A stretch of 64,000 bases of DNA from Flavobacterium ginsengisoli (GCF_029625315.1 NZ_CP121110.1:3543001-3607000), one strand, 5' to 3'; positions 9,524 to 19,534 are shown, counted from the first letter of the stretch. Translations and numbers: made by a program. The notes: generated from the sequence alone by a model not told the origin.

Positions 9524-10025
9524 TTAGTTTAACTTTACGTCACCTAACATTTTCTCAACCAATTTAGTTTGAGATTCTTTGTTAGATAATTCTTCTTTCA
9601 ATAATTTCTCAGCAATACTTAATGATAGAGAAGAAACTTGAGATTTCAATTCTGCCATTGCAAGCATTTTTTTCACTTTCGATAGCGGCTTTAGCTTGTT
9701 CGATCATTTTTTGACCAGCTTCTTGCGCTTCGTTTTTAGAATCAGCAATCATTTTCTCTTTCATTTCGCGAGCTTCCTTCAACATCGCGTCACGTTCAGC
9801 ACGAGCTTCATTCAAAATTCTTTGATTGTCAGCTTGTAAATTTTCCATTTCTCTCTTTGCGTTTTCAGCAGAAAGCAATGCATTTTTAATACCTTCTTCT
9901 CTTGCAGTAATAGATTCCATAATTGGTCTCCAAGCAAATTTTACTAAAAGTAAAATCAAAACTACCAAGATTAAAGCTTGCCAGAAGAATAATCCGAATG
10001 AAAAATCGTTAATTAACTTATCCAT
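9524..10025 (-). CDS. atpF: ATP synthase Fo subunit b, apparent +1 frameshift
   Basis: Subunit b forms the peripheral stalk. It has one N-terminal transmembrane helix (FFWQALILVVLILLLVKFAW) and then a long charged helix (AENAKREMENLQADNQRILN onwards). The frame breaks after IESEKNA; removing one base at 9656-9662, which turns TGCTTGC into TGCTGC, reads EKNAAMAELKSQVSSLSLSI and continues to KMLGDVKLN, giving the normal 166 residues. The stop lies 4 bases before the atpH start. An uncorrected frame would delete the dimerisation and delta-binding region, so an error is likely. Confidence 0.92.
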
Positions 10026-10115
10026 TTTATATAACTATATTAAATATTTAATTTCTTTTTTAAAAGTAACAACATCTTTAACCAACCGTTAAAGATGCTG
10101 TTATTTCTCTCTTTA

Positions 10116-10313
10116 TTATTTTCCTAAGATTAAAGCAACAAATGCTAAACCTTCTAATAAAGCCGCGATAATAATCATCGCAGTTTGAATTTTACCAGCA
10201 GCTTCTGGCTGACGAGCAATAGCGTCCATAGCAGATCCACCGATTTTACCTAAACCTAAACCTGCACCGATTACTACTAAACCAGCACCTACTAAAGTTG
10301 GAATTGTTCCCAT
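10116..10313 (-). CDS. atpE: ATP synthase Fo subunit c
   Basis: A 65-residue proteolipid that forms the ion-carrying rotor ring. There are two hydrophobic helices: residues 6-30 with the Gly-rich packing motif GAGLGLGKIGG, and 44-64. They are joined by the polar loop ARQPEA with the conserved Arg-Gln-Pro. The ion-binding carboxylate is Glu54 in ALLEGLAF. The residues around it do not show the usual sodium-site pattern, so proton use is inferred. It lies between atpB and atpF, as expected. Confidence 0.97.
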   Translation of the reverse strand: MGTIPTLVGAGLVVIGAGLGLGKIGGSAMDAIARQPEAAGKIQTAMIIIAALLEGLAFVALILGK

Positions 10314-10347
10314 AACTATTTATATATATAAAATTAAACTTCTAAAA

Positions 10348-11523
10348 TTAAATAATCGCAGTTTCGTCTTCGTGGTGGTGAGCATGATCATGATCTTGAA
10401 CTGCCATACCAATAAACAATGATGATAACATTGTAAAGATGAACGCTTGCAAAAACGCAACTAAAATTTCAATAACAGAGATAAACAATGTCAATCCTAA
10501 TGAGATTGGCAAATCTGTCGCTAAATTTTTTCCAACAAAAATCATTGCGATCAAACTCATAATTACTACGTGACCTGCAGTAATATTTGCGTACAAACGA
10601 ATTAATAATGCGAATGGTTTTGTTAATGTTCCTAAAATCTCAATTGGAGCTAAGATAATTTTCATTGGAACTGGTACTCCTGGCATCCAGAAGATGTGAC
10701 CCCAATAATCTTTGTTTGCACTAAATTGAGTAATGATAAATGTAAAGGCTGCTAGACAAACTGTAATAGCAATGTTTCCTGTTACGTTGATTCCTAGCGG
10801 AGTCATTCCTAATAAGTTCAAGATCCATACAAAGAAAAATACAGTTAATAGGTAACCCATATATTTACGGTATTTTTTCTCTCCAATATTTGGAATTGCA
10901 ATTTCATCTCTAATGAAAATTACAAGTGGTTCTAAAACTCTACCAAATCCAGTTGGGATTGGTCCTTTTTTATATGATTTTGCTAAACCAGTAAACATTA
11001 ATAATAATAATACTGATACGAAAAGCATTGAAACAACATTTTTAGTAATAGAAAAATCTAATGGCTTTTCATTTTCTGGATGACCGTGCTCATTAAAAGT
11101 AATTGTTCCGGCTGCATCTGTTTTGTAAATTTTACCGTGAACTAATTTGTAGAAGTTTCCATCAACTTCTGCAACTGTTTCTCCAAAGTGGAATTTTGAA
11201 GAAGAAAAAACTTTAAGACCACCATCAATTAAAATAACTGGTAATGGAAAACCGTAGTGTTTGTTTTCTTTCTCATCTTGAAAGAAAACAAAATCGTGAG
11301 AATCTTGTAAGTGGTGATCAATAAATGCATCAACTTTTGCCTTTGGATCTAGAGCAACGTGCTCTCCTTCTTCGGGAGCATTATGTGAAACTACTTTCTC
11401 TTCGTGAGCAGTTTCAGTTTGTACATGCGTCGAATCATTCTCTTGATTTGCAAAACCCATAATAGGTAGAGAAGCTACAAAAGCCGCAAGAATAAAGCTG
11501 AGTGGTTTGTTTGAAATCACCAT
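10348..11523 (-). CDS. atpB: ATP synthase Fo subunit a, with long N-terminal extension
   Basis: Subunit a forms the proton half-channels beside the c-ring. The C-terminal 230 residues carry the usual membrane helices, including the essential arginine in LLIRLYANITAGHVV. The N-terminal 160 residues are an extension typical of Bacteroidota: a signal-like segment (PLSFILAAFVASLPIMGFAN) and then a His- and Glu-rich periplasmic domain. The C-terminus is His-rich (DHDHAHHHED). It is the first strongly expressed Fo gene, with a well-matched promoter at 11566-11594. Confidence 0.96.
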   Translation of the reverse strand: MVISNKPLSFILAAFVASLPIMGFANQENDSTHVQTETAHEEKVVSHNAPEEGEHVALDPKAKVDAFIDHHLQDSHDFVFFQDEKENKHYGFPLPVILIDGGLKVFSSSKFHFGETVAEVDGNFYKLVHGKIYKTDAAGTITFNEHGHPENEKPLDFSITKNVVSMLFVSVLLLLMFTGLAKSYKKGPIPTGFGRVLEPLVIFIRDEIAIPNIGEKKYRKYMGYLLTVFFFVWILNLLGMTPLGINVTGNIAITVCLAAFTFIITQFSANKDYWGHIFWMPGVPVPMKIILAPIEILGTLTKPFALLIRLYANITAGHVVIMSLIAMIFVGKNLATDLPISLGLTLFISVIEILVAFLQAFIFTMLSSLFIGMAVQDHDHAHHHEDETAII

Positions 11524-11565
11524 ATCGTGGAAAATCTTATTTTTTTACGTTTCTAAAATTTGGTG

Positions 11566-11594
11566 CAAAGGTACATTTTTTATTAATATTCAAA
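11566..11594 (-). promoter_or_regulatory. promoter of atpBEFH-atpAG
   Basis: On the minus strand TTTG (11591-11594) is followed after exactly 17 bases by TACCTTTG (11566-11573), matching the Bacteroidota primary sigma consensus TTTG-N17-TAnnTTTG. Start of transcription is expected about 11560, some 35 bases ahead of the atpB ATG. Confidence 0.8.
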
Positions 11595-11641
11595 AGGATA
11601 TGAAAAATTATTTTTAAACCTTGTTTTAAAGAATTGTTATT

Positions 11642-12034
11642 TTAACGCTTTTCATTTAATAATCGGGCAGTTAAAAGCGTCTGAAATAACAAAAACAGCA
11701 CAAATGTTACAAAAAAACTAATTTTTTCAACATCGCTCTCCCCTGTTTTGTTTTTTAAGATTGGCCGCAAAACTAAATAGGCTAATAACATTTGTGTAAA
11801 GGTTCCGAATAAAAACGTCATTCCGACGATTTCAAAATTCTTCTTTTTTACTACTAATAATATAAGGTATAATAAAGACGAAATCGCGAAGAAAGAAAAA
11901 TACAGTAATTCTAAACTGTAATGAAAATTCTTCGTACTAATTTCACTAAAGAAAAAAATTGCTTTATGAATAATATAAGTCCCTAAAGCAAGGCCAAACA
12001 AATAAAAAAACGGTTTGTAATTTTTTGAAAGCAT
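11642..12034 (-). CDS. small four-helix membrane protein, DUF6168-like
   Basis: A 130-residue protein with four hydrophobic segments (about residues 9-27, 42-60, 70-92 and 103-122) and a basic C-terminus ending LNEKR. I recall it as the DUF6168 family, small Flavobacteriia membrane proteins with no known function. It sits between atpZ and atpB, where other bacteria encode AtpI, so a role in assembly or ion supply of the ATP synthase is suggested by position only. Confidence 0.75.
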   Translation of the reverse strand: MLSKNYKPFFYLFGLALGTYIIHKAIFFFSEISTKNFHYSLELLYFSFFAISSLLYLILLVVKKKNFEIVGMTFLFGTFTQMLLAYLVLRPILKNKTGESDVEKISFFVTFVLFLLFQTLLTARLLNEKR

Positions 12035-12092
12035 TTGAAATAATTTTTGTGCAAAGATGCAACTTTTATCTCAAGGCTTTTTTATTTACAAA

Positions 12093-12320
12093 CTACTTTG
12101 TTTTATTGATATCATTTACTTGTCGGATTACATTATACAATGCAACCCCAACACCGGCTAATACAAAAATGGTTTTATAATATACTTTGGGGCTTGGATG
12201 TTTCTCATCGAGCCAAGTTCCGAAATAAGAGAATACAAAAATGATTACTCCCATTTGAAAGGGAATGTTAATAAATGCCAACCATTTATTTCTCCTATCA
12301 TTGTTCGGCTCCTTTTCCAT
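12093..12320 (-). CDS. atpZ: AtpZ/AtpI family protein
   Basis: A 75-residue protein with two membrane helices (about residues 17-35 and 46-63). The segment FSYFGTWLDEKHPSP between them is the family signature: a Gly near the first helix end and an acidic linker. AtpI/AtpZ proteins aid c-ring assembly and are described as Mg2+ or Ca2+ transporters. Its start lies 23 bases inside the end of the bactofilin gene, a translational coupling seen also in related genomes to my recollection. It is encoded ahead of atpB, as expected for the family. Confidence 0.85.
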   Translation of the reverse strand: MEKEPNNDRRNKWLAFINIPFQMGVIIFVFSYFGTWLDEKHPSPKVYYKTIFVLAGVGVALYNVIRQVNDINKTK

Positions 12321-12699
12321 CTTCTAACATTATAACTGTGTTTGAATGTGCAAGCATTGTGCAGGTTGCTGTAAAGTCGGCACCTGGTTCTATTGAAAGT
12401 TTTCCTACTGCAACTTCTCCATGTATTTGAGCAGTCGATTTAATATTAAGGGTTTCTAGAACTTTTATTTTTCCGTGAAACTCTCCTTCAATATCTGCAT
12501 TGTTACAAATTATTTCTCCTTTAACAACTCCTTTTGCCCCAATCACTATTTTGCCTTGCGAAGTAAAATTTCCAATCAATTCGCCATCTAATCTAAAATC
12601 GGCTTTAGAGACTATATCTCCTACTATTGATGTTCCTTCAACAATTCTATTTGTTTTTCCTAATTGTTCAGTTCCGTTTTTTTTTACTTTTTCAAACAT
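12298..12699 (-). CDS. bactofilin (polymer-forming cytoskeletal protein)
   Basis: Bactofilins polymerise without nucleotide into filaments that scaffold cell-shape and motility proteins. At 133 residues it shows the right-handed beta-helix repeats of the family between about residues 20 and 115 (GTSIVGDIVSKADFRLDGEL; GKIVIGAKGVVKGEIICNNA; IEGEFHGKIKV). Short disordered ends flank the core. It starts 12 bases after sprE and overlaps atpZ, tying a cytoskeletal protein into a gliding/energy operon. Confidence 0.9.
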   Translation of the reverse strand: MFEKVKKNGTEQLGKTNRIVEGTSIVGDIVSKADFRLDGELIGNFTSQGKIVIGAKGVVKGEIICNNADIEGEFHGKIKVLETLNIKSTAQIHGEVAVGKLSIEPGADFTATCTMLAHSNTVIMLEDGKGAEQ

Positions 12700-12711
12700 G
12701 GCGGTTAAGAT

Positions 12712-15324
12712 TTAAGGGGTTTTTGGGCTAAGATATGTATCTAGATTTTTTTTAATTTGAACAATTTTATAATTGTCATTTGATATAATTATTGCTTGAT
12801 CTGGGATTTTATATTTCTTATCATCTCTGAAAACTCCAGCAACATCATTTGCATAAGCCTCAGATTTTAAACCATGAATAACTACAAAACTTTCTGTTTT
12901 ATTGTATTTATCCAATGATGTTGTCAATCTTTCGTAATTTTCAACTAATAAAAATACTCTAATTGCTTCTTCAATTCTTTTAACCGCCTTTGTATCGTTA
13001 TTATTAACTCGATATACTATTTTCCAGTTTTTAGTGTCTGTTGTTGTAAAATTAAGTTTCTCTAAAATAGGAACCTGTTTTTCTAGAATTTCTCTTGCAT
13101 TTTTACCTTCTTCACTATTCGGATAATTATCAGCTACATTCTCAAGTCCTTTTTTATAAGCTTCTAAACCATATACTTTTCCTTGAGTGTTAGCCTTTAG
13201 CAATTCGTATTTTGAAACAATATCATCTCCAGAATATTGGTTAATTAGATTGTCAATATTTGCCAAGACTTCGTTAAAATGTTCTTGCTCAAAAAGTTTA
13301 TACCATTTTTGATATTCTTTGTCTGGACTAGAATTTGGATCTTCTTCTTTATTGTTTAAAATATGAGCATATCTCGAATCTGGATATTTTGAAGATATCT
13401 CAGCTTTTATAGCTTCAGCTTTTGCTGGGTTTGTAATTTGATATATTTTGTATAAATTATACATTGATGGCAATACCAATTTTTCTTCAGGATTATTTTG
13501 AAGTAATTGTTCTAGCTTATCACTTGCCAAATTATATTCTTTAAACTTCTCCTTGTATATAAGTCCCAATTGATAGTATGAAAAGTTTCGTTCTTTGCCA
13601 ATGCTATCCATAGCTGTTTGCGAAGTTGGAAGCTGTTTTACATAATAGGCTACAGTATATTTTTCTGGTACAATGGTATCTTTTAATGCGTTAGCAACTT
13701 CTTTAGTTGCAATAGAATCATTCATCGCATCATTATTAATGGCTCTCATTCCTGCCAATCTCCAGTTTCCGGCCATAGTTCTGTTACCCCACATTTTTTT
13801 AAACTGTAGTTTTCCATAGGCTACGGTTGTAGGGTTATAAAAATAGAATGTACTTGCGTTATCATTTCCTCCAGGCGGCACGATTCCTTCTGGTTCCATT
13901 GATTTACCTAAAGATTGCGGGTTTACTGCTCCATTTCCTGGAATTCCCGATTGAGAATTTCGATCGATATTGGCTAATCGTTCTTTTTCTTTTTCTTCTA
14001 AAAGTCTTTTTTCTTCGTCTTTCTTTTTAAGCTTTGCAATATAACCTTCGAAATAATCTTTCTTTTCGCTTGGTGGCAAATTGTATACCTTAATAATACT
14101 ATCATTGCGTTTTGCGATAGCTTCGTATTTAATTACGTCATCAAGATTTTTTCTGTTTTTTTCTATAAAAGCAAATTCTCTGGTTTTGGGATCCAGTTTT
14201 ACCAAAGTACTATCATAATACTTTGCTTCGCCATAGAATAATCAGTGTTTTTAAAATACATGTTTCCGATGTTTCTGTAAGCAGATGCCATCAAATAAGG
14301 ATCTTTAGATTTTCTGCCTAAAGATTTATTGTAGAAGAATAATGCATTTTCTTGATCTTTCTTTTTATCATAATAAACTCCCATTTCATAAAAAAGAACA
14401 TCATAATAAGGACGATTTTCACGATCAGTCACCAATTTATTAAATGTTTTTAAGAAAATCGTATCATTATCTTTACCATAATCAAACATTTGTGCTTTTT
14501 TCGCGTAAGCGTGCATCATATACTTACGATCTGCTTTTCGGTTTAAATCAATAACAGCATCATAGAAATAAATGGCGCTGTCACGTTTTCCTTCTGCTTG
14601 ATACATCTGACCAAGTATAAAACGATACCTTGCGCGTTCTTCATTCTTTCTTGTAAATTGTTCTGCAACTCTAAGTCTAGAAACAGCACTGTCTTTTTGT
14701 TCCAGATTAATAAAAGCTTCTGCCAAAAGAGCGTTGGCATCAGCATAAGTCTGTTTATCTAAATCTGTTTTTTTAAGTAAAATTTTAATATTCTTAAGAA
14801 CAATCGCATCGTTTCCTAAACGCATATTGGTTTTTTCGCGCCAAATTTTTGCGGTATAAATATTATTACTTTCTGGATATTTGTATAAAATATAATTGAA
14901 AGCCTCAATTGCTGGAATGAAACGTTGGTCGTAATATCTCGCTTTTCCTAGCATAAGATACGCTTCGTCAATCTGCCAGTTTCTTTCTCTTCCTCCAATA
15001 TTCATGGAGTGTTTCTGAATGGCTTTTGTAGCTTTGGTTTCTGCCTTTTCAAAGTCAGGATTTTTAGTTTTTTCCCCTTCAGAAAAATTTTCATCAAACT
15101 GCATTTTTTCAATTGGCAGTATCTTCCAAAAATTATCTTCGTTATTAGCCTGAATTGACTTTAAACCTTTTTCTAGACCAATTCCTCCATTATAAAGAAT
15201 GTTATATTTTGTCCCAATCGAATGAGAACTTCGAGCCAAAAAAGTATTTTTTTTGGTAGAACAAGCTATCAAAAAAGAATAAAAAAACGAGAGTAAAACT
15301 ATATTTAAGAGTATTCTTTTTCAA
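12712..15324 (-). CDS. sprE: SprE/PorW-type TPR lipoprotein (gliding and type IX secretion), two apparent frame errors
   Basis: SprE (PorW) is an outer-membrane-associated TPR lipoprotein needed for type IX secretion and gliding in Flavobacterium. The gene should code for about 870 residues from a TTG at 15322-15324 (KKNTLKYSFTLVFLFF, then LIACSTKKN with the lipobox cysteine). Repeats such as AYLMLGKARYYDQRFIPAIE and ALLAEAFINLEQKDSAVSRL are TPRs in the N-terminal half. Two frame breaks occur: in the T-run near 15268-15273 inside the signal peptide, and near 14236, where adding one base (or removing two) joins DYSMAKQ to YYDSTLVKLDPKTREF. The C-terminal half from 14205 down continues to LDTYLSPKTP. 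The name comes from architecture and recalled homologues. The paired errors leave a total length that is a multiple of three. Confidence 0.78.
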
Positions 15325-15414
15325 TAGAAAAGAGTTTAAAACAGATAACTACTAAAAATTGGTTTTAGTATATTCACTTGTAAAAATACGCTTCTTTTTG
15401 AAATATAGAAATTC

Positions 15415-16110
15415 TTACACAGCAAAAAACAATTCTAGTTCTTGTAAGGTCTCTTTTGAGGTCTGAATGTCTTTGACAATCTCCCCCTTATTAAGAGCAA
15501 CAATACGATTACAAACCTCGACAGTATGTTGTAAATCATGGCTTGAAACTAAAACCGTTACGTTTGGATCATCGGCTAATTCTTTGATTATTTTTTTTAG
15601 TCGGCTCACCGTTGTTGGATCTAAATTTGCAAAAGGTTCGTCTAAAATTACAACTTCTGGATTACCAATAAGAGTAGCAATTATTCCCACTTTCTTTTGG
15701 TTTCCTTTTGATAAATCACGAAGATATTTTTTATTCTTTAAAATTTCTCCGTTAAAAAATTCCTCGTGCTTCGCCAGCAAAGCATCAATATCTGCCTTAT
15801 TCTGATTGCGTAAATCTCCGATAAAATAAAAATATTCTTCTGGAGTTAAATATCCGATAAGAAAATTTTCATCTAAAAAAGATCCAGTAAAAGATTTCCA
15901 GTTTTCACTTGTATTCACCTGAATATCATTACTTTTTATATATCCTGTTGAAGGCTGGATTAGGTCTAAAAGCAAACTGAAGAAAGTTGTTTTTCCTGCT
16001 CCGTTATTTCCTACCAACCCAAAACTTTGTCCTTTTGGAATTTCTAGACTATTAATATTTAAAACTGTTGTTTTGTTATATGTTTTTGAAAGCTGATGTA
16101 CTTGTATCAT
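15415..16110 (-). CDS. ABC transporter ATP-binding protein
   Basis: A stand-alone ABC ATPase of 231 residues. Walker A is GLVGNNGAGKTTFFS, the signature is LSKGNQKKVG, Walker B with the catalytic Glu is VVILDEPFANLDP and the switch His is in SSHDLQHTVE. The start is taken at the ATG at 16108-16110 (MIQVHQLSKTYN), the normal N-terminus of the fold; the longer frame upstream adds 13 residues unlike the family. It lies just downstream of a DUF5687-type permease, its likely membrane partner, so together they form an exporter of unknown substrate. Confidence 0.9.
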   Translation of the reverse strand: MIQVHQLSKTYNKTTVLNINSLEIPKGQSFGLVGNNGAGKTTFFSLLLDLIQPSTGYIKSNDIQVNTSENWKSFTGSFLDENFLIGYLTPEEYFYFIGDLRNQNKADIDALLAKHEEFFNGEILKNKKYLRDLSKGNQKKVGIIATLIGNPEVVILDEPFANLDPTTVSRLKKIIKELADDPNVTVLVSSHDLQHTVEVCNRIVALNKGEIVKDIQTSKETLQELELFFAV

Positions 16111-16149
16111 GGCAATGTTAGGTTTATTTTCTAATGGGCAAATTATCAA

Positions 16150-17610
16150 TTAACTCTTTTGTTTATAAGCACTTATTGTACTATATTTTTCTCTTTTGTA
16201 TATCTTTTCTATTAATGAAAACACTTTTTCTTTAAAGATAAAACCCAAGATTCCTACTCCTGCAACTAAGGCTAATGCAACCGTTTTATCTGCATAATGC
16301 AAACCAAACCAATATAATATCGATGGTAGAAATATTTTTGGCAATGACAATAACATTGCATTAACATTAAACACTTTTTTATCAGAAAAAGCACCGCCAG
16401 CATTACTTAAATCAATTGGCGTTTTGGTAAAAGCGCCACCCAAAAGCACTAAATGAGAATTGACTCCTATATTATAAATTGCTCCAACTACAACAATTAG
16501 ATAAGTTTCCCAACCATATAAAAGATAAAAAGAAGCAAGTATTGTTGAAATGAAAGTTGCAATTACAACAAGCCACCATTTTGCAGTAATGTAACCTCTA
16601 TACGGAATATTCTGCGTCATCATTAATTGATAGTATGAACTGTCCCAACTCGGTACAAATTGTCCAAATACAAATAGAAATCCGCCCGAAACAAAAATTC
16701 CAGCAAAAATTTGCATAGCAGGCGGCTGATTCATGTTTCCGAAAAAAATCAATCCGTAGAATAAAAAGATAACACTCATTACTATAGTGGTTTTGGATCT
16801 TTTATTTCTTTTGATGAGTTTAATGTCATTTTTAAGAAAAGTTCCCAAAGTCCCGAACTGATTCAGCCACGAAAGATTTTCTGTAGAAGCAACATCTTGT
16901 TTTACAGAGAGTCCTGCATCGAGATATAAATTCTTTTCAAAGTATTTAAAAGTAAAATAATGCAGTGTTATTAATACTAGAATCGGAATCAAAAACAATC
17001 CGTCTATTTCATAAAAACTTTGAAAAAATGGCGTTGTAAACTTTGTAATATCAAATAATTGATAATATTGTGCACTTCCTAAAACTATAATCAATAATAG
17101 AAAAAGAGCAAATAATCTGTCAATATTACTCAAAATAATATTTAGAAAATTGTTGATATAAATAATAGACATTACACCCAAATGCCAAAAAATAATCTGA
17201 ACAACATCATATCCGTTTAAAATTAGAACAACAGTAAATGGAACAAAAAATAAGGCATGTATCCAATTAAAAAAAGATAAAATCGTTTTGCCTAAAGAAA
17301 AATGAACAATGGTCCTTTTTTTTAAAGGAAGAACCAGCAAAGGTTTGATATTTAGAACAGGAATTGACTGTAATAACAATCTAATCATTAAATCGGCTAA
17401 AAAATAATAAATCAGAAATTTGTTTAAAGTCACCAATGGTTCCAATTTCATTTCTTTAAGCATATAAAATGCTCCAACTCCCATACCAATAAAAATTAAA
17501 GAAAAATAGATCATCAAAAAACCTATTACAATTTTCATTGCCAGATTTTTACCGAAAGATGCCGATCTAGTAAAAGCCTTCCATTCGAGATAAATAAACT
17601 TCTTAATCAT
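16150..17610 (-). CDS. ABC transporter permease, DUF5687-like
   Basis: A 486-residue membrane protein with about ten hydrophobic helices, a cytoplasmic loop around residues 235-262 (NDIKLIKRNKRSKTT) and a basic C-terminus (EKIYKREKYSTISAYKQKS). I recall it as the DUF5687 family, ABC permeases paired with a separate ATPase as here. The downstream ATPase frame begins one base after its stop, so the two are translationally coupled. Substrate unknown. Confidence 0.82.
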   Translation of the reverse strand: MIKKFIYLEWKAFTRSASFGKNLAMKIVIGFLMIYFSLIFIGMGVGAFYMLKEMKLEPLVTLNKFLIYYFLADLMIRLLLQSIPVLNIKPLLVLPLKKRTIVHFSLGKTILSFFNWIHALFFVPFTVVLILNGYDVVQIIFWHLGVMSIIYINNFLNIILSNIDRLFALFLLLIIVLGSAQYYQLFDITKFTTPFFQSFYEIDGLFLIPILVLITLHYFTFKYFEKNLYLDAGLSVKQDVASTENLSWLNQFGTLGTFLKNDIKLIKRNKRSKTTIVMSVIFLFYGLIFFGNMNQPPAMQIFAGIFVSGGFLFVFGQFVPSWDSSYYQLMMTQNIPYRGYITAKWWLVVIATFISTILASFYLLYGWETYLIVVVGAIYNIGVNSHLVLLGGAFTKTPIDLSNAGGAFSDKKVFNVNAMLLSLPKIFLPSILYWFGLHYADKTVALALVAGVGILGFIFKEKVFSLIEKIYKREKYSTISAYKQKS

Positions 17611-17715
17611 GGTTTATGGTTTAAGTATTTTTGTAGTAAGAGCCCAAATGTAGGAAAACGTTACAAAAAAAGTTAAAAAAAATAATTTCGTGCTAAAATT
17701 TTAATAGTGGTTTGC

Positions 17716-17723
17716 TACTTTTG
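17716..17723 (+). promoter_or_regulatory. -7 box upstream of the PaaE-like reductase
   Basis: TACTTTTG fits the Bacteroidota -7 consensus TAnnTTTG, 15 bases before the ATG. No good TTTG lies 17-23 bases upstream. A start codon so close to the box would leave a very short leader. Confidence 0.4.
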
Positions 17724-17738
17724 CATAAAAATTCTATC

Positions 17739-18791
17739 ATGCCTTCATTCTTAAAACTTATAATTAAAGAGGTTAAAAGAGAAACTGCAGATGCTGTTTC
17801 TATTCTTTTTAATGTTCCTGAAGAACTAAAATCTGACTATAAATTTATAGCAGGTCAATATATAAATTTAAAATTAACTCTTGACAATCAAGAAATTAGA
17901 CGTGCATATTCTATTTGCTCTGCACCAGACAGCGGCGAATTAAGAATTGCTGTAAAAGCAGTAAAAAATGGTCTTTTTTCTCAGTTTGCCAATACTAAAT
18001 TAAAAGCAGGAGATGTTCTTGAAGTAGGCCAGCCAGAAGGTAAATTTACTTTTGAACCAGATGCTGAAAGACAAAAGAACTATGCGGCATTTGCTGCAGG
18101 AAGCGGAATTACTCCGGTTCTTTCTATCATAAAATCAGTTTTAAAGAATGAACCAAAAAGCTCATTTGTATTGGTTTACGGAAATAAAACTCCTGAAAGT
18201 ACAATCTTTCATCAAGAGCTTCACGATTTGCAATTGCAATATGTAGGAAGATTTTTTGTGCATAATGTATACAGCCAAGCAAAAGCTGAAAATGCTTTAT
18301 TTGGACGAATTGAAAAATCGGCTGTTAATTTTGTTTTAAACAACAAACACAAAGAACTTCAATTTGATAAATTTTTCCTTTGCGGGCCAGAAGAAATGAT
18401 TAATACTGTTTCTAATGTTTTAAAAGAGAAAAACGTAAAAGAATCTGCTATTAAATTTGAGTTGTTTACATCTTCTTCTGAAGAGCACGAAATTCAAGGT
18501 TCTCAAGAAGGACACACAAAAATTACTGTTTTGGTAGACGATGAAGAGACTACTTTTGAAATGTCTAAAAAACAAATAATTCTTGACGCAGCTCTAAAAC
18601 AAGGTGTCGACGCTCCTTATTCTTGCCAAGGCGGAATCTGCAGTAGTTGTTTAGGTCGTGTTACGAAAGGAACCGCAGAAATGACGAAAAATTCTATTTT
18701 AACAGATGGAGAAATTGCTGAAGGTTTAATTTTAACTTGTCAAGCACATCCAACTTCAGAAACTATTTATGTTGATTATGATGATGTTTAA
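17739..18791 (+). CDS. PaaE-like ferredoxin-NADP reductase with C-terminal 2Fe-2S domain
   Basis: A 350-residue flavin reductase fused to a plant-type ferredoxin domain. The N-terminal part (residues 1-100) is the FAD-binding barrel with RRAYSICSAP. Residues 110-240 bind NAD(P)H, with GSGITPVLSIIKS and the CGPEEMI motif. Residues 260-350 carry the four cluster cysteines (PYSCQGGICSSCLG, then LTCQAHP). This order matches PaaE of phenylacetyl-CoA epoxidase and related oxygenase reductases. No paa genes are nearby, so it may serve another oxygenase or a desaturase. The start is the ATG at 17739 (MPSFLKLIIKEVKRE); nine further codons upstream are not conserved in type. Confidence 0.9.
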   Translation: MPSFLKLIIKEVKRETADAVSILFNVPEELKSDYKFIAGQYINLKLTLDNQEIRRAYSICSAPDSGELRIAVKAVKNGLFSQFANTKLKAGDVLEVGQPEGKFTFEPDAERQKNYAAFAAGSGITPVLSIIKSVLKNEPKSSFVLVYGNKTPESTIFHQELHDLQLQYVGRFFVHNVYSQAKAENALFGRIEKSAVNFVLNNKHKELQFDKFFLCGPEEMINTVSNVLKEKNVKESAIKFELFTSSSEEHEIQGSQEGHTKITVLVDDEETTFEMSKKQIILDAALKQGVDAPYSCQGGICSSCLGRVTKGTAEMTKNSILTDGEIAEGLILTCQAHPTSETIYVDYDDV

Positions 18792-18811
18792 TTGTTAAAC
18801 TCTCAAAATAT

Positions 18812-18857
18812 AAAATTCCAAATCTCAATTTTAACGTTGAAATTTGGAATTTTTTTT
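18812..18857 (+). terminator. terminator after the PaaE-like gene
   Basis: AAATTCCAAAT pairs with ATTTGGAATTT and a run of T follows. It starts 20 bases after the stop codon. Confidence 0.8.
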
Positions 18858-19067
18858 GCGCTTATCTTTCCTCTATGATATTTTTCTTATAGAATTTTGA
18901 TTTAAAAAAATATCGAAAAAGCCTTCATCTTTTTGAGTATTTTTTAAAAAATGTCCTGAAAATTTACTAAATTAGTAGTACGCTCTAGACTAATACATCT
19001 TTATCTTTTAAAGATACATTTTGTAAAGTCGCATTTAATTGTTAACACGTTTAAAACATTAAATATC

Positions 19068-19463
19068 ATGGAAATGCATCACTACCTCCGTCTAACTTTT
19101 ATATTGCTTTTTGTAATAACTGCACTATTCTGTGGCTATTTTATAATTAAAGCAGGAAAAAACAGAAAAGTTCCCAAACTCCTTTCAAAAGAAGAGTATA
19201 ATTCTTCAACAGCTAAGGAAATTAAAGAAGTATCAATCTCTGATAGTTTTTTTAATATTTGGCCTTATGTAAGCGAATTAAAAGCGACTAAAATTTTATC
19301 TAAAAAAATTAAAGAATCTGAATTGGTACATAAAGTTTACCGAAATTCTGCTGAAGATAGAGAATACATTTTACTAGCTACAGAAAAAGAAAATCAGTTT
19401 GTTGAAATTGTCGTTGACAAAAACAAAAAGAAAGTATTAGGCTATCTTTTTCTAAGCTTATAA
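19068..19463 (+). CDS. unrecognised membrane-anchored protein
   Basis: A 131-residue protein that I do not recognise. It has one N-terminal hydrophobic helix (LRLTFILLFVITALFCGYFI, about residues 7-27) and then a charged domain ending EIVVDKNKKKVLGYLFLSL. No motif stands out. It stands alone, with 276 bases of AT-rich sequence upstream that contain only the preceding terminator, and a strong terminator downstream, which supports a real monocistronic gene. Confidence 0.72.
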   Translation: MEMHHYLRLTFILLFVITALFCGYFIIKAGKNRKVPKLLSKEEYNSSTAKEIKEVSISDSFFNIWPYVSELKATKILSKKIKESELVHKVYRNSAEDREYILLATEKENQFVEIVVDKNKKKVLGYLFLSL

Positions 19464-19481
19464 AAAAACAGCTTTAAAAAT

Positions 19482-19534
19482 TAAAAGTAAGATCTTTGTC
19501 AGAGTTTTAAACTTTGGCAAAGATTTTACTTTTT
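19482..19534. terminator. bidirectional terminator
   Basis: AAAAGTAAGATCTTTG and CAAAGATTTTACTTTT form a long stem between convergent genes ending at 19463 and 19551. It has A-rich and T-rich sides and can serve both. Confidence 0.78.

Noticed and set aside
8981..10025. Programmed frameshifting in atpF and atpH
   Set aside because: No slippery heptamer or stimulating structure at the breaks; the same GCAGC-linked change occurs in unrelated genes, so error is more likely.
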